Assembly (NCBI RefSeq): GCF_026965535.1
Contig: NZ_CP114039.1
Location: 3,410,001-3,474,000, forward strand
Direction: 5' to 3'
DNA length: 64,000 nucleotides
From: Corallococcus sp. NCRR
GTDB taxonomy: Bacteria; Myxococcota; Myxococcia; Myxococcales; Myxococcaceae
Below, piece by piece: positions 55,607 to 64,000 of this stretch. The notes below the pieces were generated by a model. That model saw only the letters and a list, made by a program, of their open reading frames with translations. It was not told the origin of the DNA and made no database searches. Each line of letters begins with the position of its first letter. Positions within the stretch are counted from its first letter, which is position 1. Made by a program: the position numbers and the translations under genes.

Positions 55607-56554
55607 CTACGGATATACCTCTCGGCGCGGGCCCGGCGTGGTCGTCGTCGGGGGCACCACCACCGCGCCTTCCGCGCGGATGCGCTGCTTGCGGCTGACG
55701 CCCAGCGTGGCGCCGAGCACCGCCGCGACGAGGCCCAGGAGCAGGCCCGCGAAGATGCCCCAGAAGACGCGGCCGGAGCGGTCCGCCACCTTCAGCGCGC
55801 CCTGCTGTGCCTGCTGGCCCACCTCACTGGCCTTGGTCTTGGCCTGGTCCACCTGCTGCTGCACCCGGTCGGCCACGCCCTCCGCGTCCTGCCGCGACAG
55901 GTTGGTGTTCTGCGCGATGTTGCTCACCAGCAGCTCACGGTCCATGCGGCCCTGGCGCACGCCCTCGGTGACGATGTCCTTGGTCGCGGCCTCCAACTGG
56001 TTCGCGGTGATGGTGGGCTTGCCCTCCTCCCGCAGGCGCTTGTTCACCGGCGCGAGCGCGTCGTTGGCGTCCAGGCCGAACGCCTTCGCCGCGTCACCGC
56101 CGCCCGCCACCGCCCCCACGGCGGCGGTGCCCCCCGCGCCCACGGCCGCCTTGCCCACGTTGAACACCGCGCCCACCACGTTGGACACCAGCATGCCCAC
56201 GAGCATGACGCCCAGGAGCGTCGTCAGGCCCCAGAGCACCGCGCCGTGCATGGCGCCTCCCGCCTTGTCCACGATGCCCGCGCTGCGCGCGGCCACCACG
56301 CCGCCCACGAAGAGCGCGACCAACGGGACGATGACGCTCCAGATGCCGGTGAAGATGCCCGCGGACTTCGCGCTCGACGCATCGGCGGGGTTCACCGACG
56401 ACAGGCCCAGCGCCAGCCCCAGCGTGTAGAGCAATATCCAGACGCCCAGCGCGACGAAGGTGCCACCGAAGATGGCGCCCCAGCTCAGCTTGTACGCACT
56501 GCCCGGCACTGCTGGGATGATGCCGGCGCGTTCGCTCTCGACAATGGCTGCCAT
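55607..56554 (-). CDS. Multipass membrane protein, hypothetical
   Basis: 315 residues with five to six hydrophobic segments, including SWGAIFGGTFVALGVWILLYTLG-type first helix, SVIVPLVALFVGGVVAA and GVMLVGMLVSNVVGAVF. The central soluble stretch about 165-255 is helical and Gln-rich (QVDQAKTKASEVGQQAQQ), and a last helix lies near 265-285. The first helix pair resembles small YrzE-like or PhnA-like bacterial membrane proteins of unknown function. A helical linker of this type is found in stress-response membrane proteins. It is 72 bases upstream of the TonB-like gene on the same strand. Confidence 0.75.
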   Translation of the reverse strand: MAAIVESERAGIIPAVPGSAYKLSWGAIFGGTFVALGVWILLYTLGLALGLSSVNPADASSAKSAGIFTGIWSVIVPLVALFVGGVVAARSAGIVDKAGGAMHGAVLWGLTTLLGVMLVGMLVSNVVGAVFNVGKAAVGAGGTAAVGAVAGGGDAAKAFGLDANDALAPVNKRLREEGKPTITANQLEAATKDIVTEGVRQGRMDRELLVSNIAQNTNLSRQDAEGVADRVQQQVDQAKTKASEVGQQAQQGALKVADRSGRVFWGIFAGLLLGLVAAVLGATLGVSRKQRIRAEGAVVVPPTTTTPGPRREVYP

Positions 56555-56714
56555 TGGATTCCACCCTCGCTTCCCGTGTGCCGCCCCGGCCGCGCTCCAA
56601 CGGCGCGGCCGGGGACGGACGTGTCTGGGTGAAGCTGTGCACCGGGCACGCCCGGGCGTTTCACCGCCTCACGGTCGCCCCGCCCCGAAGGGTGGGGCGG
56701 AAGGCCGGGTGGCC

Positions 56715-57668
56715 TCAGCGCAGGCCGAGCGCGTCGAGGAGCAGTGCCTCGCGCGCCACCACCGGCTCCCGAGGGAGCGCGTCCGTGCGGTAGCGCGCGA
56801 CGAGCGCGGGCAGGGTCACCGGGCTGCCGTCACCCAGGCCGCTCCATGCGGCGAGCAGGCCCAGGACATGCTCGGGAGGCCGGCCGCGTGCCCGCAGCTC
56901 CGCGAGCGCGAACGCCCCGTCGCGCTTCGCCAGCCGCTTGCCGTCCTCGCCCAGCACCAGCGGCACGTGGAGGAACGCGGGCGCGCTCAGGCCCAGCGCG
57001 GCGTAGAGCTGGAGCTGCCGGGGCGTGGAGGGCAACAGGTCGTCCCCGCGCAGCACGTGCGTGATGCCGCTGGCCGCGTCGTCCACCACCACCGCCAGCT
57101 GGTAGCTGGCCACGCCGTCATTGCGGCGCACCACGAAGTCCCCCACCAGCGCCTGCACGTCCTGGGCGTACGGGCCCATGAGCTCGTCCACGAAGCGCAC
57201 CTCGCCTTCGCGCGCGCGGAAGCGGTACGCGGGGGCGCGCGTGCGGGCGCGTTCCGACACCTGTTCGGCGGTGAGGTGCGCGCAGGTGCCGGGGTAGCGC
57301 GGGCCTTCGTCGGACAGGCCGTGGGGCGCGCTCGCGGCGCGGGCAATCTCCGCGCGCGTGCAGAAGCATGGGTAGATGAGGCCCTCGCGGGCCAGCTTCT
57401 CCTGGGCCTCGCGGTAGACGCCGTCGCGCTCGCTCTGGATGAGCGGTGGCTCGTCCCAGTCCAGGCCCAGCCAGCGCAGGTCCTCGTAGAGGTCCTGGAG
57501 GAACTGGGGGCGGCACCTCGCGCGGTCCAGGTCCTCGATGCGCAGCAGGAACGCGCCGCCCGCGGCCCGGGCCTGGAGCCAGCCCAGGAGCGCGCTTCTC
57601 ACGTTGCCCAGGTGCATGCGGCCGGTGGGGCTGGGGGCGAAGCGTCCTCGCATCGTGGTGGCCACCAT
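56715..57668 (-). CDS. gluQ: Glutamyl-Q tRNA(Asp) synthetase
   Basis: 317 residues from the ATG with AGGGAAG upstream. It is a truncated class I synthetase: GRFAPSPTGRMHLGNVRSAL (HIGH-type), the zinc site YPCFCTRAEI with later YPGTC (CxC...YxxxC), RGDDLLPSTPRQLQLY and a KMSKS-like KRLAKRDGA. Without an anticodon-binding domain it ligates glutamate to queuosine in tRNA(Asp) rather than to tRNA(Glu). A queuosine pathway is implied but no other queuosine gene is in the window. It is divergent from the metallophosphoesterase gene, 78 bases apart. Confidence 0.93.
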   Translation of the reverse strand: MVATTMRGRFAPSPTGRMHLGNVRSALLGWLQARAAGGAFLLRIEDLDRARCRPQFLQDLYEDLRWLGLDWDEPPLIQSERDGVYREAQEKLAREGLIYPCFCTRAEIARAASAPHGLSDEGPRYPGTCAHLTAEQVSERARTRAPAYRFRAREGEVRFVDELMGPYAQDVQALVGDFVVRRNDGVASYQLAVVVDDAASGITHVLRGDDLLPSTPRQLQLYAALGLSAPAFLHVPLVLGEDGKRLAKRDGAFALAELRARGRPPEHVLGLLAAWSGLGDGSPVTLPALVARYRTDALPREPVVAREALLLDALGLR

Positions 57669-57746
57669 AACTTCCCTGCCCGTCTTCGCGCGCTGGGAGA
57701 GAATGCCCCGCCGCTTCCTTCCGTTCCTCCGGGTGTGACCGCCTCC

Positions 57747-58601
57747 ATGCGCTTCCTGCACTGCTCCGACGTCCACATCACCGAGGACTACTTCGCCCTG
57801 CCGCTGCACAAGCTGGGCTGGCGCCGCTGGGTGGCGCTCGTGGAGCTGACGGCGGGAGGCCGGGCGAAGGCCTACCGGAACGCGCAGGCCACGCTGTCCA
57901 CCATCGCCCGCGAGGCGGGCACGCACGGCGTGGACCACTTCATCCTCTCCGGCGACCTCACCGCCTACGCGCTGGAGGGCGAGTTCCGCGCCGCCCGCGC
58001 CGCGCTCGCGCCCCTGGCCCCCACGCCCGCGCGCTGCACCGTCATCCCCGGCAACCACGACGTCTTCACCCCCGGCGCCGCGCGGGACGGCCGCTTCGCC
58101 CGGCACTTCGGGGACCTGCTGGGCAGCGACCTGCCGGAGTACCGCCGCGAGGGCGCGTTCCCCTTCGTGCGGCTGGTGGGCGAGGGCGCCGCGGTGGTGG
58201 GCCTGTGCTCCGCGCGCCCGCTGCCCACGCCCGGCCTGTCCTACGGCACCGTGGGGCCCGCGCAGCTCGAAGGCCTGGCGGCCCTGCTGAAGGACGCCCG
58301 GCTGGACGGCCGCGCCATCCTGGTGGTGGTGCACCACGCGCCCCGGAGCTCCGCGAACCACGCGGACGGCTGGCACCACGGACTGCATGACGCGGACGCG
58401 CTCCTGAAGTTGCTGCCGGGCCCGCGCTTCGCGGTGCTCCACGGCCACATCCACCAGCGCTACCACCACCCGGCCACGGCGGACCGGCCCCACCTGTTCG
58501 GCGCGGGCTCCTCCACCCAGGCGGGGAAGGAGGGCTACTGGCTCATCGAGGTCCAGGACGGCGTCGTCGTGGGCGGGACGAAGCACGTGCCCGCGTTGTG
58601 A
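57747..58601 (+). CDS. Calcineurin-like metallophosphoesterase
   Basis: 284 residues; an in-frame GTG at 57735 would add four. All five motifs are present: FLHCSDVHITED (DxH), ILSGDLT (GD), VIPGNHDVF (GNHD), VVHHAPRSS (H) and VLHGHIHQ (GHxH). Class III phosphodiesterase (CpdA-like) fold; it may hydrolyse cyclic nucleotides or other phosphoesters. It is followed 33 bases later by a class III cyclase-domain protein on the same strand. A cyclase-phosphodiesterase pair controlling cAMP is a reasonable inference. Confidence 0.9.
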   Translation: MRFLHCSDVHITEDYFALPLHKLGWRRWVALVELTAGGRAKAYRNAQATLSTIAREAGTHGVDHFILSGDLTAYALEGEFRAARAALAPLAPTPARCTVIPGNHDVFTPGAARDGRFARHFGDLLGSDLPEYRREGAFPFVRLVGEGAAVVGLCSARPLPTPGLSYGTVGPAQLEGLAALLKDARLDGRAILVVVHHAPRSSANHADGWHHGLHDADALLKLLPGPRFAVLHGHIHQRYHHPATADRPHLFGAGSSTQAGKEGYWLIEVQDGVVVGGTKHVPAL

Positions 58602-58634
58602 CAGTTCCCTTGGGCGGCGGTACAAGGGGCGCAC

Positions 58635-60245
58635 ATGACCCCGGCGACCCCGTCCCCACCCGCTGAGTTGTCCCTGGAGGAGTACCGCTTCCTGCGCCAG
58701 CTGGGACGTGTCACGGACGACCTCCTGGAGGAGAGCCTGCGGGAGCGCGAGACGCTCACCCAGTGCTTCCGGCGCTGCTTCCCCACGCTGCTCACGCACC
58801 TGGGCGCACGCGCCATCGCCGTCACCACGCGCGACGAGGAGCTGGTGGAGCAGACCTGGAGCGAGGGCGACTGGGGCGGTGTCTTCGCCGGAAGTCTTCT
58901 CGCCGGGCCCGTGGGCCTGAGTGTCCACGACACGGGCACGCTGCTCACCCAGACGCTGGACGTGGCGGGTTCACCGGTGGGCACGCTGGGCGTGCTCTTC
59001 GCGGGGCCGCCCGGTGACGCGAGCACCACCGCGAAGCGCGCGCGGGCGCTGGACGTGGTGGCGGAGGAGCTGGACACGGTGCTGATGCTGGTCCACACCG
59101 CGTCGGAGAAGCACCAGCTCATCCTCCAGTGCAACGAGCACCTGGCCAACCCCGTCTTCGAGGCGGGCATGGACCACGCGGTGCGCACGCTGGCGCAGCG
59201 GGTGCGGCTGCCGGGCTTCCTCCTGCTCTACCGCGACGCCGTGCAGCCGCACGTGCTGCACTACCGCACGTACCGGCACGGGCAGCTGGAGTACGAGAGC
59301 GGAGATCAGCCCGGCCCCCAACTGGAGACGCTGCTGCACCAGCACGGCACGCGGCTGTTGAACGGGGACGCGGGCGTGCTCAAGCGCCTGTTCGACGGGC
59401 GCACCACGGAGGCCGTCCTCATCTCCGCGGCCACGCGCAGCGAGCCCCTGGGCAAGATTGTCGTCTGGAGCAACGAGGGCTTCTCCGCGTACGCGATGGA
59501 CCTCATCCGCGTGCTGGCCTCCACGCTGAGCCAGCGCCTGCTGGACTACAACCGCGAGCGCATCCACCTGTCGCAGTTCTTCCCCACGGTGTCCATCGAC
59601 GCGCTGCTGGAGGACCCGGACTACGCGCGGCACCTGCGCGCGCAGGAGCAGGAGGTGGGCATCCTGTTCGCGGACATCAACGGCTTCACCCGCATCTGCG
59701 AGCAGGGCTTCGACAGCCCGCGCAGCATCGGCCGCTTCGTGGACGAGTGGAGCGCGCGCGCCGTGGACTGCATCTGGGCGCGCGGCGGCGTCTTCGACAA
59801 GATGGTGGGCGACTGCGTCATCGGCCTCTTCGGCCCGCCCTTCTTCCAGACGGACCGCGTGCGCCGCGCGGAGGCCGCCGTGCGCGCCGCGCAGGACATC
59901 CAGGCCTTCACCGCGGAGTTGAGCGAGCGCGAGGAGGTGGCGGCGCTGTGCCGGCGGGTGAAGCTGCCGGGGCTGGGCGTGGCGGTGGGCGTGAACCTGG
60001 CCACCGCGAACTGCGGCCTCTTCGGGCCCAACCGCAACTACACGGCCTTCTCCAGCGGCATGAACCAGGCCGCGCGCCTGCAGTCGCTGGCGGGCTTTCG
60101 CGAGACGCTGGTGATGGAGAGCGTGCACGAAGCGCTGAAGCAGTCGCAGGAGCCCTTCGTGCGCAAGCTCCAGTTCGGCCCCCTCACGGAAACGACGGTG
60201 AAGAACGTGGCGCAGCCGCTGCGGCACTACCGGCTGGCGCCGTAG
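58635..60245 (+). CDS. GAF-like sensor with class III adenylate/guanylate cyclase domain
   Basis: 536 residues, soluble. A GAF-like sensory region (about 160-310, FLLLYRDAVQPHVLHYRTYR, GKIVVWSNEGFSAY) is preceded by a first helical/GAF-like part. The cyclase domain (about 335-510) has metal-binding D347 in LFADINGF, purine-contacting K389 and metal D393 in DKMVGDCVIGLFG, then LGVAVGVNLATANCGLFG. With both aspartates present it should be active. It likely converts ATP to cAMP in response to a bound ligand. The metallophosphoesterase upstream could be the opposing hydrolase. Confidence 0.92.
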   Translation: MTPATPSPPAELSLEEYRFLRQLGRVTDDLLEESLRERETLTQCFRRCFPTLLTHLGARAIAVTTRDEELVEQTWSEGDWGGVFAGSLLAGPVGLSVHDTGTLLTQTLDVAGSPVGTLGVLFAGPPGDASTTAKRARALDVVAEELDTVLMLVHTASEKHQLILQCNEHLANPVFEAGMDHAVRTLAQRVRLPGFLLLYRDAVQPHVLHYRTYRHGQLEYESGDQPGPQLETLLHQHGTRLLNGDAGVLKRLFDGRTTEAVLISAATRSEPLGKIVVWSNEGFSAYAMDLIRVLASTLSQRLLDYNRERIHLSQFFPTVSIDALLEDPDYARHLRAQEQEVGILFADINGFTRICEQGFDSPRSIGRFVDEWSARAVDCIWARGGVFDKMVGDCVIGLFGPPFFQTDRVRRAEAAVRAAQDIQAFTAELSEREEVAALCRRVKLPGLGVAVGVNLATANCGLFGPNRNYTAFSSGMNQAARLQSLAGFRETLVMESVHEALKQSQEPFVRKLQFGPLTETTVKNVAQPLRHYRLAP

Positions 60246-60258
60246 CTGGACGCCGCCG

Positions 60259-60645
60259 TCACGCCAGCAGGTGCGTGCCCGCGTAGCGCCGCGAGAAGTG
60301 GATCCACCGGCGCTCGTCCACCTCCACCTGCCACTCGCTGTTGGGCGTCAGCGGCAGGCGCTGCTTGAGGAAGCTCTCCAGGTGGTCCGCCGCCTTGAGC
60401 GGCGTGAGCCCCGGCGCGCGGAAGGCGATGTGGAGCGTCACGTCCAGGGACGGCGCCACGTCCACCGACGCACAGATGCGCAGCGGGCCCACGCGCCGCT
60501 GGTACTGGGTATCCGATGCCGGCCATGTGGAGGAGCCCTCGGGCTGCGGGGGCGCCTGCTCAAGCCAGTTGTCGGGGATCAGGATGAAGTCGAGCAGGTT
60601 GTTGCTCGCCTCTTCCACCGTGCCGTGCTCCTGGATGGAAAGCAT
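60259..60645 (-). CDS. Hypothetical protein, 128 aa
   Basis: From the ATG at 60645 the product is 128 residues without signal or membrane segment; the longer frame upstream is not conserved-looking. It begins MLSIQEHGTVEEASNNLLDF and contains LRICASVDVAPSLDVTLHIA and ends WIHFSRRYAGTHLLA. Some resemblance to small DUF proteins encoded near regulators in myxobacteria, but I cannot place it. It is convergent with the cyclase gene, 13 bases apart. Confidence 0.65.
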   Translation of the reverse strand: MLSIQEHGTVEEASNNLLDFILIPDNWLEQAPPQPEGSSTWPASDTQYQRRVGPLRICASVDVAPSLDVTLHIAFRAPGLTPLKAADHLESFLKQRLPLTPNSEWQVEVDERRWIHFSRRYAGTHLLA

Positions 60646-60846
60646 TGTCCACCTCCGCCAGAGAAGCCGTTGGGGTTGCGTGGAAGTCGTCTTGAAGAAT
60701 GTGCCCACGAGCCCATGCCATGCAAGGGCCCCCGAACATCCACGTGCCGCACACACCTACGTTACGCGTGTGCGAGCGGGGCGGACGCTAGCGCTTCAGG
60801 GTGACACGACAGGTCGGGTGGTGTTCCGCGCGACCCCGCACGTTGC

Positions 60847-61923
<1,077 letters not shown>

Positions 61924-62102
61924 GACGGGGCCTGGGATAACACACCCGGCGCGGGCGCACCCGGGGCCGCCGGGCCGGGGGGCGGCCAGGAGAGCAGCCA
62001 GCACGGCGTGGGCGCGGGTGGGGGCTCCCCGGTGCGTGGCGGCGTCCAGCGGCTGACACCCCGCGTGCCAGCGCGCCGCGTCGTGCCAATCGTGGAGGGC
62101 CT

Positions 62103-63590
62103 ATGGGACTGGCCATCCAGCAGGAGGAGTTCACGCCGGAGGAGCACACGCGGTTCGTGGCGCGGCTCGCGGAGAGCCTGGAGGCGCTGCGGCAGGTGCT
62201 CCAACGTCCCGGCTTCGGCGTGGGGCCCGTGACGATGGGCGCGGAGCTGGAGGTGGCGCTGGTGGACGGCGCGGGCTTCCCGCTGCCGGTGAACCAGCAG
62301 GTGCTGGCGAAGTCGAAGGACGACCGGCTGACGCTGGAGCTCAACCGCTTCAACATGGAGATGAACCTGCGCCCCTCGCTGCTCGCGGGGCGGCCGTTCA
62401 CCGGGCTCCAGGCCCAGCTGGACGACGTGCTGGCGGAGCTGAGGCGCGCGGCGGCGACGGAGGGCGCGCGCGTGGCGGCGGTGGGCATCCTGCCCACGCT
62501 GCGGCAGGCGGACCTGGGGAAGAACGCGCTCACGCCGCAGCCGCGCTACCGGGCGCTGGCCTCGGCCATCCGCAAGCGGCGCGACGGGCCCTTCCAGGTG
62601 GCCATCGCGGGCGACGACACGCTCAACCTCACCTGGGAGGACGTGACGCTGGAGGGGGCGAACACGTCGCTCCAGTTCCACCTGCGCGTGGCCCCGGAGG
62701 ACTTCGCGCGCGTGTACAACGCCGCGCAGCTGGCCACCGGGCCGGTGCTGGCCGCGTGCGGAAACTCGCCGGTGTTCCTGGGCAAGCGGCTGTGGGAGGA
62801 GACGCGCGTGGCGCTCTTCCAGCAGGCCACGGACGACCGCAGCGACAGCGACGAGGCCGCGCACCTGCACCCGCGCGTGACGTTCGGACACGGCTGGGTG
62901 CGCGAGGGCCCGCACGAGCTGTTCGCGGAGGCCGTGGCGCTCTACCCGGCGCTGCTGCCGGTGATGGGGCAGGAGTCCCCGCTGGAGGTGGTGGCCGCCG
63001 GGGGCCTGCCGAAGCTGGAGGAGCTGCGGCTGCACACGGGGACGGTCTGGTCGTGGAACCGGGCCGTCTATGATCCGCACGGCGAAGGCCACGTGCGCAT
63101 CGAGTTCCGCGCGCTGCCCTCCGGCCCCACGCCGGTGGACATGGTGGCCAACGGCGCGTTCATGCTGGGGCTGACGCTGGGGCTCGCGGAGCGGGTGGAC
63201 GCGCTGCTGCCGGCGCTGCCCTTCTGGCAGGCGCGGCGCAACTTCAAGCAGGCGGCGCACTACGGTCTGGGCGCGAAGTTGCTGTGGCCGGCGGAGACCG
63301 CGCCCAGCCCCCGGGTGTTGCCGGCGGTGGAGCTGGTGAAGCAGCTGTTGCCCGTGGCGCGGCGCGGGCTGCTGGAGGCCGGGGTGGAGGCGGCGGAGGC
63401 GGACGGCCTCCTGGACATCATCGCCCGGCGCGTGGCGATTCAACGGACCGGGGCGCGCTGGCAGCGGGCGGTGCTGGAGCGGCTGGAGGCCCACATGCCC
63501 CGGCAGGACGCGCTGGCGGCCCTGCTGGAGCGCTACCTGGAGCTGTCGGAGGAGGGGCTGCCGGTGCACACCTGGCCGGTGGAGCGCTGA
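62103..63590 (+). CDS. Glutamate-cysteine ligase family protein (GCS2-type)
   Basis: 495 residues with GGAGGG ten bases upstream. Fold markers: VTMGAELEVALVD (metal and ATP glutamates), LELNRFNMEMN, TSLQFHLRVAP and NRAVYDPHGEGHVRIEFRAL. GCS2 enzymes make gamma-glutamyl amides, typically glutathione's first bond. Whether cysteine is the amine donor here is not visible; relatives ligate other amines. It stands as a single gene with a UUCG-loop terminator downstream. Confidence 0.87.
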   Translation: MGLAIQQEEFTPEEHTRFVARLAESLEALRQVLQRPGFGVGPVTMGAELEVALVDGAGFPLPVNQQVLAKSKDDRLTLELNRFNMEMNLRPSLLAGRPFTGLQAQLDDVLAELRRAAATEGARVAAVGILPTLRQADLGKNALTPQPRYRALASAIRKRRDGPFQVAIAGDDTLNLTWEDVTLEGANTSLQFHLRVAPEDFARVYNAAQLATGPVLAACGNSPVFLGKRLWEETRVALFQQATDDRSDSDEAAHLHPRVTFGHGWVREGPHELFAEAVALYPALLPVMGQESPLEVVAAGGLPKLEELRLHTGTVWSWNRAVYDPHGEGHVRIEFRALPSGPTPVDMVANGAFMLGLTLGLAERVDALLPALPFWQARRNFKQAAHYGLGAKLLWPAETAPSPRVLPAVELVKQLLPVARRGLLEAGVEAAEADGLLDIIARRVAIQRTGARWQRAVLERLEAHMPRQDALAALLERYLELSEEGLPVHTWPVER

Positions 63591-63593
63591 CGT

Positions 63594-63623
63594 GCCCCGG
63601 GGTCTTCGGACCCCGGGCCTTGT
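63594..63623 (+). terminator. UUCG-tetraloop hairpin after the GCS2-type gene
   Basis: CCCGGGGTC (63596-63604), loop TTCG, GACCCCGGG (63609-63617), followed by CCTTGT. The stable C(UUCG)G tetraloop supports a real terminator, although the T-run is short. Confidence 0.6.
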
Positions 63624-63711
63624 CGGGACGGGGCGGTCGCGGTGAATAATCCGGCCATCCTGTAGGTCAGCGGGCGGGGCCTCGTGCCTCGTGCTGAAGG
63701 GTGCCGTTCCC

Positions 63712-64000
63712 GTGATTGCCTCGCTCCTTGCTTCGTTCCGCTCCGGCGCCCGCCGGAGGTCCTTCCTCGTGCCGGCGCTCCTGTGCGCGGGCGTCCTGTC
63801 CGCGTGCTCGACCACCCGGGGCAAAGCCAATGACCTGGCGGAGAAGGGCCGCTTCGTCGAGGCGGCCGAGGTCTACGTGAAGCTCGTCCAGGACGAGCCC
63901 AACAACCCGGAGTACCGCGCGTCGCTGGAGGACCTGCGCTGGCGCGGCCTGTCGCAGCTGCTCACCCAGGCCCGCCAGGCGCGCGTGGAGGGCCGGGACG
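63712..64000 (+). CDS. TPR-type lipoprotein, N-terminal part (3' end outside window)
   Basis: Starts at GTG 63712 with GAAGGGTG about ten bases upstream (a GTG at 63691 would add seven residues). It reads as an Arg-rich lead, then a hydrophobic segment ending in a lipobox LSAC. A helical repeat follows, with the TPR pattern AEKGRFVEAAEVYVKLVQDEP and a second helix pair; the frame is open at the right edge of the window. Probably an envelope-anchored scaffold. Function cannot be judged from the visible 96 codons. Confidence 0.75.
   Translation, partial: MIASLLASFRSGARRRSFLVPALLCAGVLSACSTTRGKANDLAEKGRFVEAAEVYVKLVQDEPNNPEYRASLEDLRWRGLSQLLTQARQARVEGRD

Noticed and set aside
56641-56710. GC-rich stem (CGCCCC/GGGGCG) downstream of the glutamyl-Q synthetase gene as a terminator
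   Set aside because: The stem is short and no T-run follows on the relevant strand.
57669-58928. Upstream extension of the glutamyl-Q synthetase frame by 420 codons
   Set aside because: It runs antisense through the metallophosphoesterase gene and lacks domains; the synthetase start has its own ribosome-binding site.

Overview
The window is GC-rich throughout and almost fully coding, with many GTG/TTG starts, long antisense open frames and frequent stop/start overlaps. The gene set includes AgmX/PglI C-terminal proteins, DUF3857-transglutaminase-TPR giants, an NtrC-type regulator, a lipoprotein toxin resembling the swarm-inhibition (SitA) toxins, a bifunctional trehalose synthase/phosphatase and many lipoproteins or outer-membrane proteins. 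Together these point to a predatory soil myxobacterium (Myxococcota; Myxococcus/Corallococcus type). The genus is an inference. I saw no rRNA, tRNA, CRISPR array, transposase or phage gene.

Layout. 1-5643 (+): a tight cluster with the end of a DUF4178-like membrane protein, a 53-residue protein, a DUF350 protein, a membrane-anchored spermidine-synthase-like enzyme, a signal-bearing FAD oxidoreductase and a signal-bearing threonine-aldolase-fold PLP enzyme. This is the most attractive candidate for an under-described pathway. 5.7-20.2 kb: a cupin, two DUF3857/transglutaminase/TPR proteins, a multipass membrane protein, OtsA-OtsB and a large exported protein. 20.4-25.0 kb (-): a chitin/GlcNAc locus (NagB-II-like SIS protein, a 56-residue ORF derived from the nagA start, NagA, lipoprotein chitinase). 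25.1-32.6 kb: DUF3817, Uma2, ComF, an RtcB-family protein, RlmH and RsfS (with a histone-like tail), a TPR protein and envelope proteins.

32.7-40.5 kb: an NtrC-type regulator and a sensor kinase separated by a NUDIX gene, then a lipoprotein toxin/immunity pair and RadA. 40.7-45.6 kb (+): a GlsB/YeaQ membrane protein, a terminator, then bioB-bioF-bioD behind a BirA-like operator, followed by a 92-residue protein coupled to a class I/II aminotransferase; bioA is absent. 45.6-49.8 kb (-): an orphan substrate-binding lipoprotein with a TPR/coiled-coil partner, a strong terminator, then GTP-dependent PEP carboxykinase. 50-64 kb: an SLC13/RCK permease, MiaE, small exported proteins, a GNAT enzyme, a TonB-like protein, glutamyl-Q tRNA(Asp) synthetase, a metallophosphoesterase, a GAF-class III cyclase, RlmN, a glutamate-cysteine ligase family protein and the start of a TPR lipoprotein running off the window.

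Several enzymes act on tRNA or rRNA (RlmH, RsfS, RtcB-like, MiaE, GluQ, RlmN), but they are scattered rather than in one operon. Intergenic stretches are short. None exceeds 300 bases apart from those listed with structures, and the largest are 10544-10772, 20168-20427, 36394-36633 and 49794-50059. Starts were chosen by family alignment, signal peptides and ribosome-binding sites rather than by longest frame.
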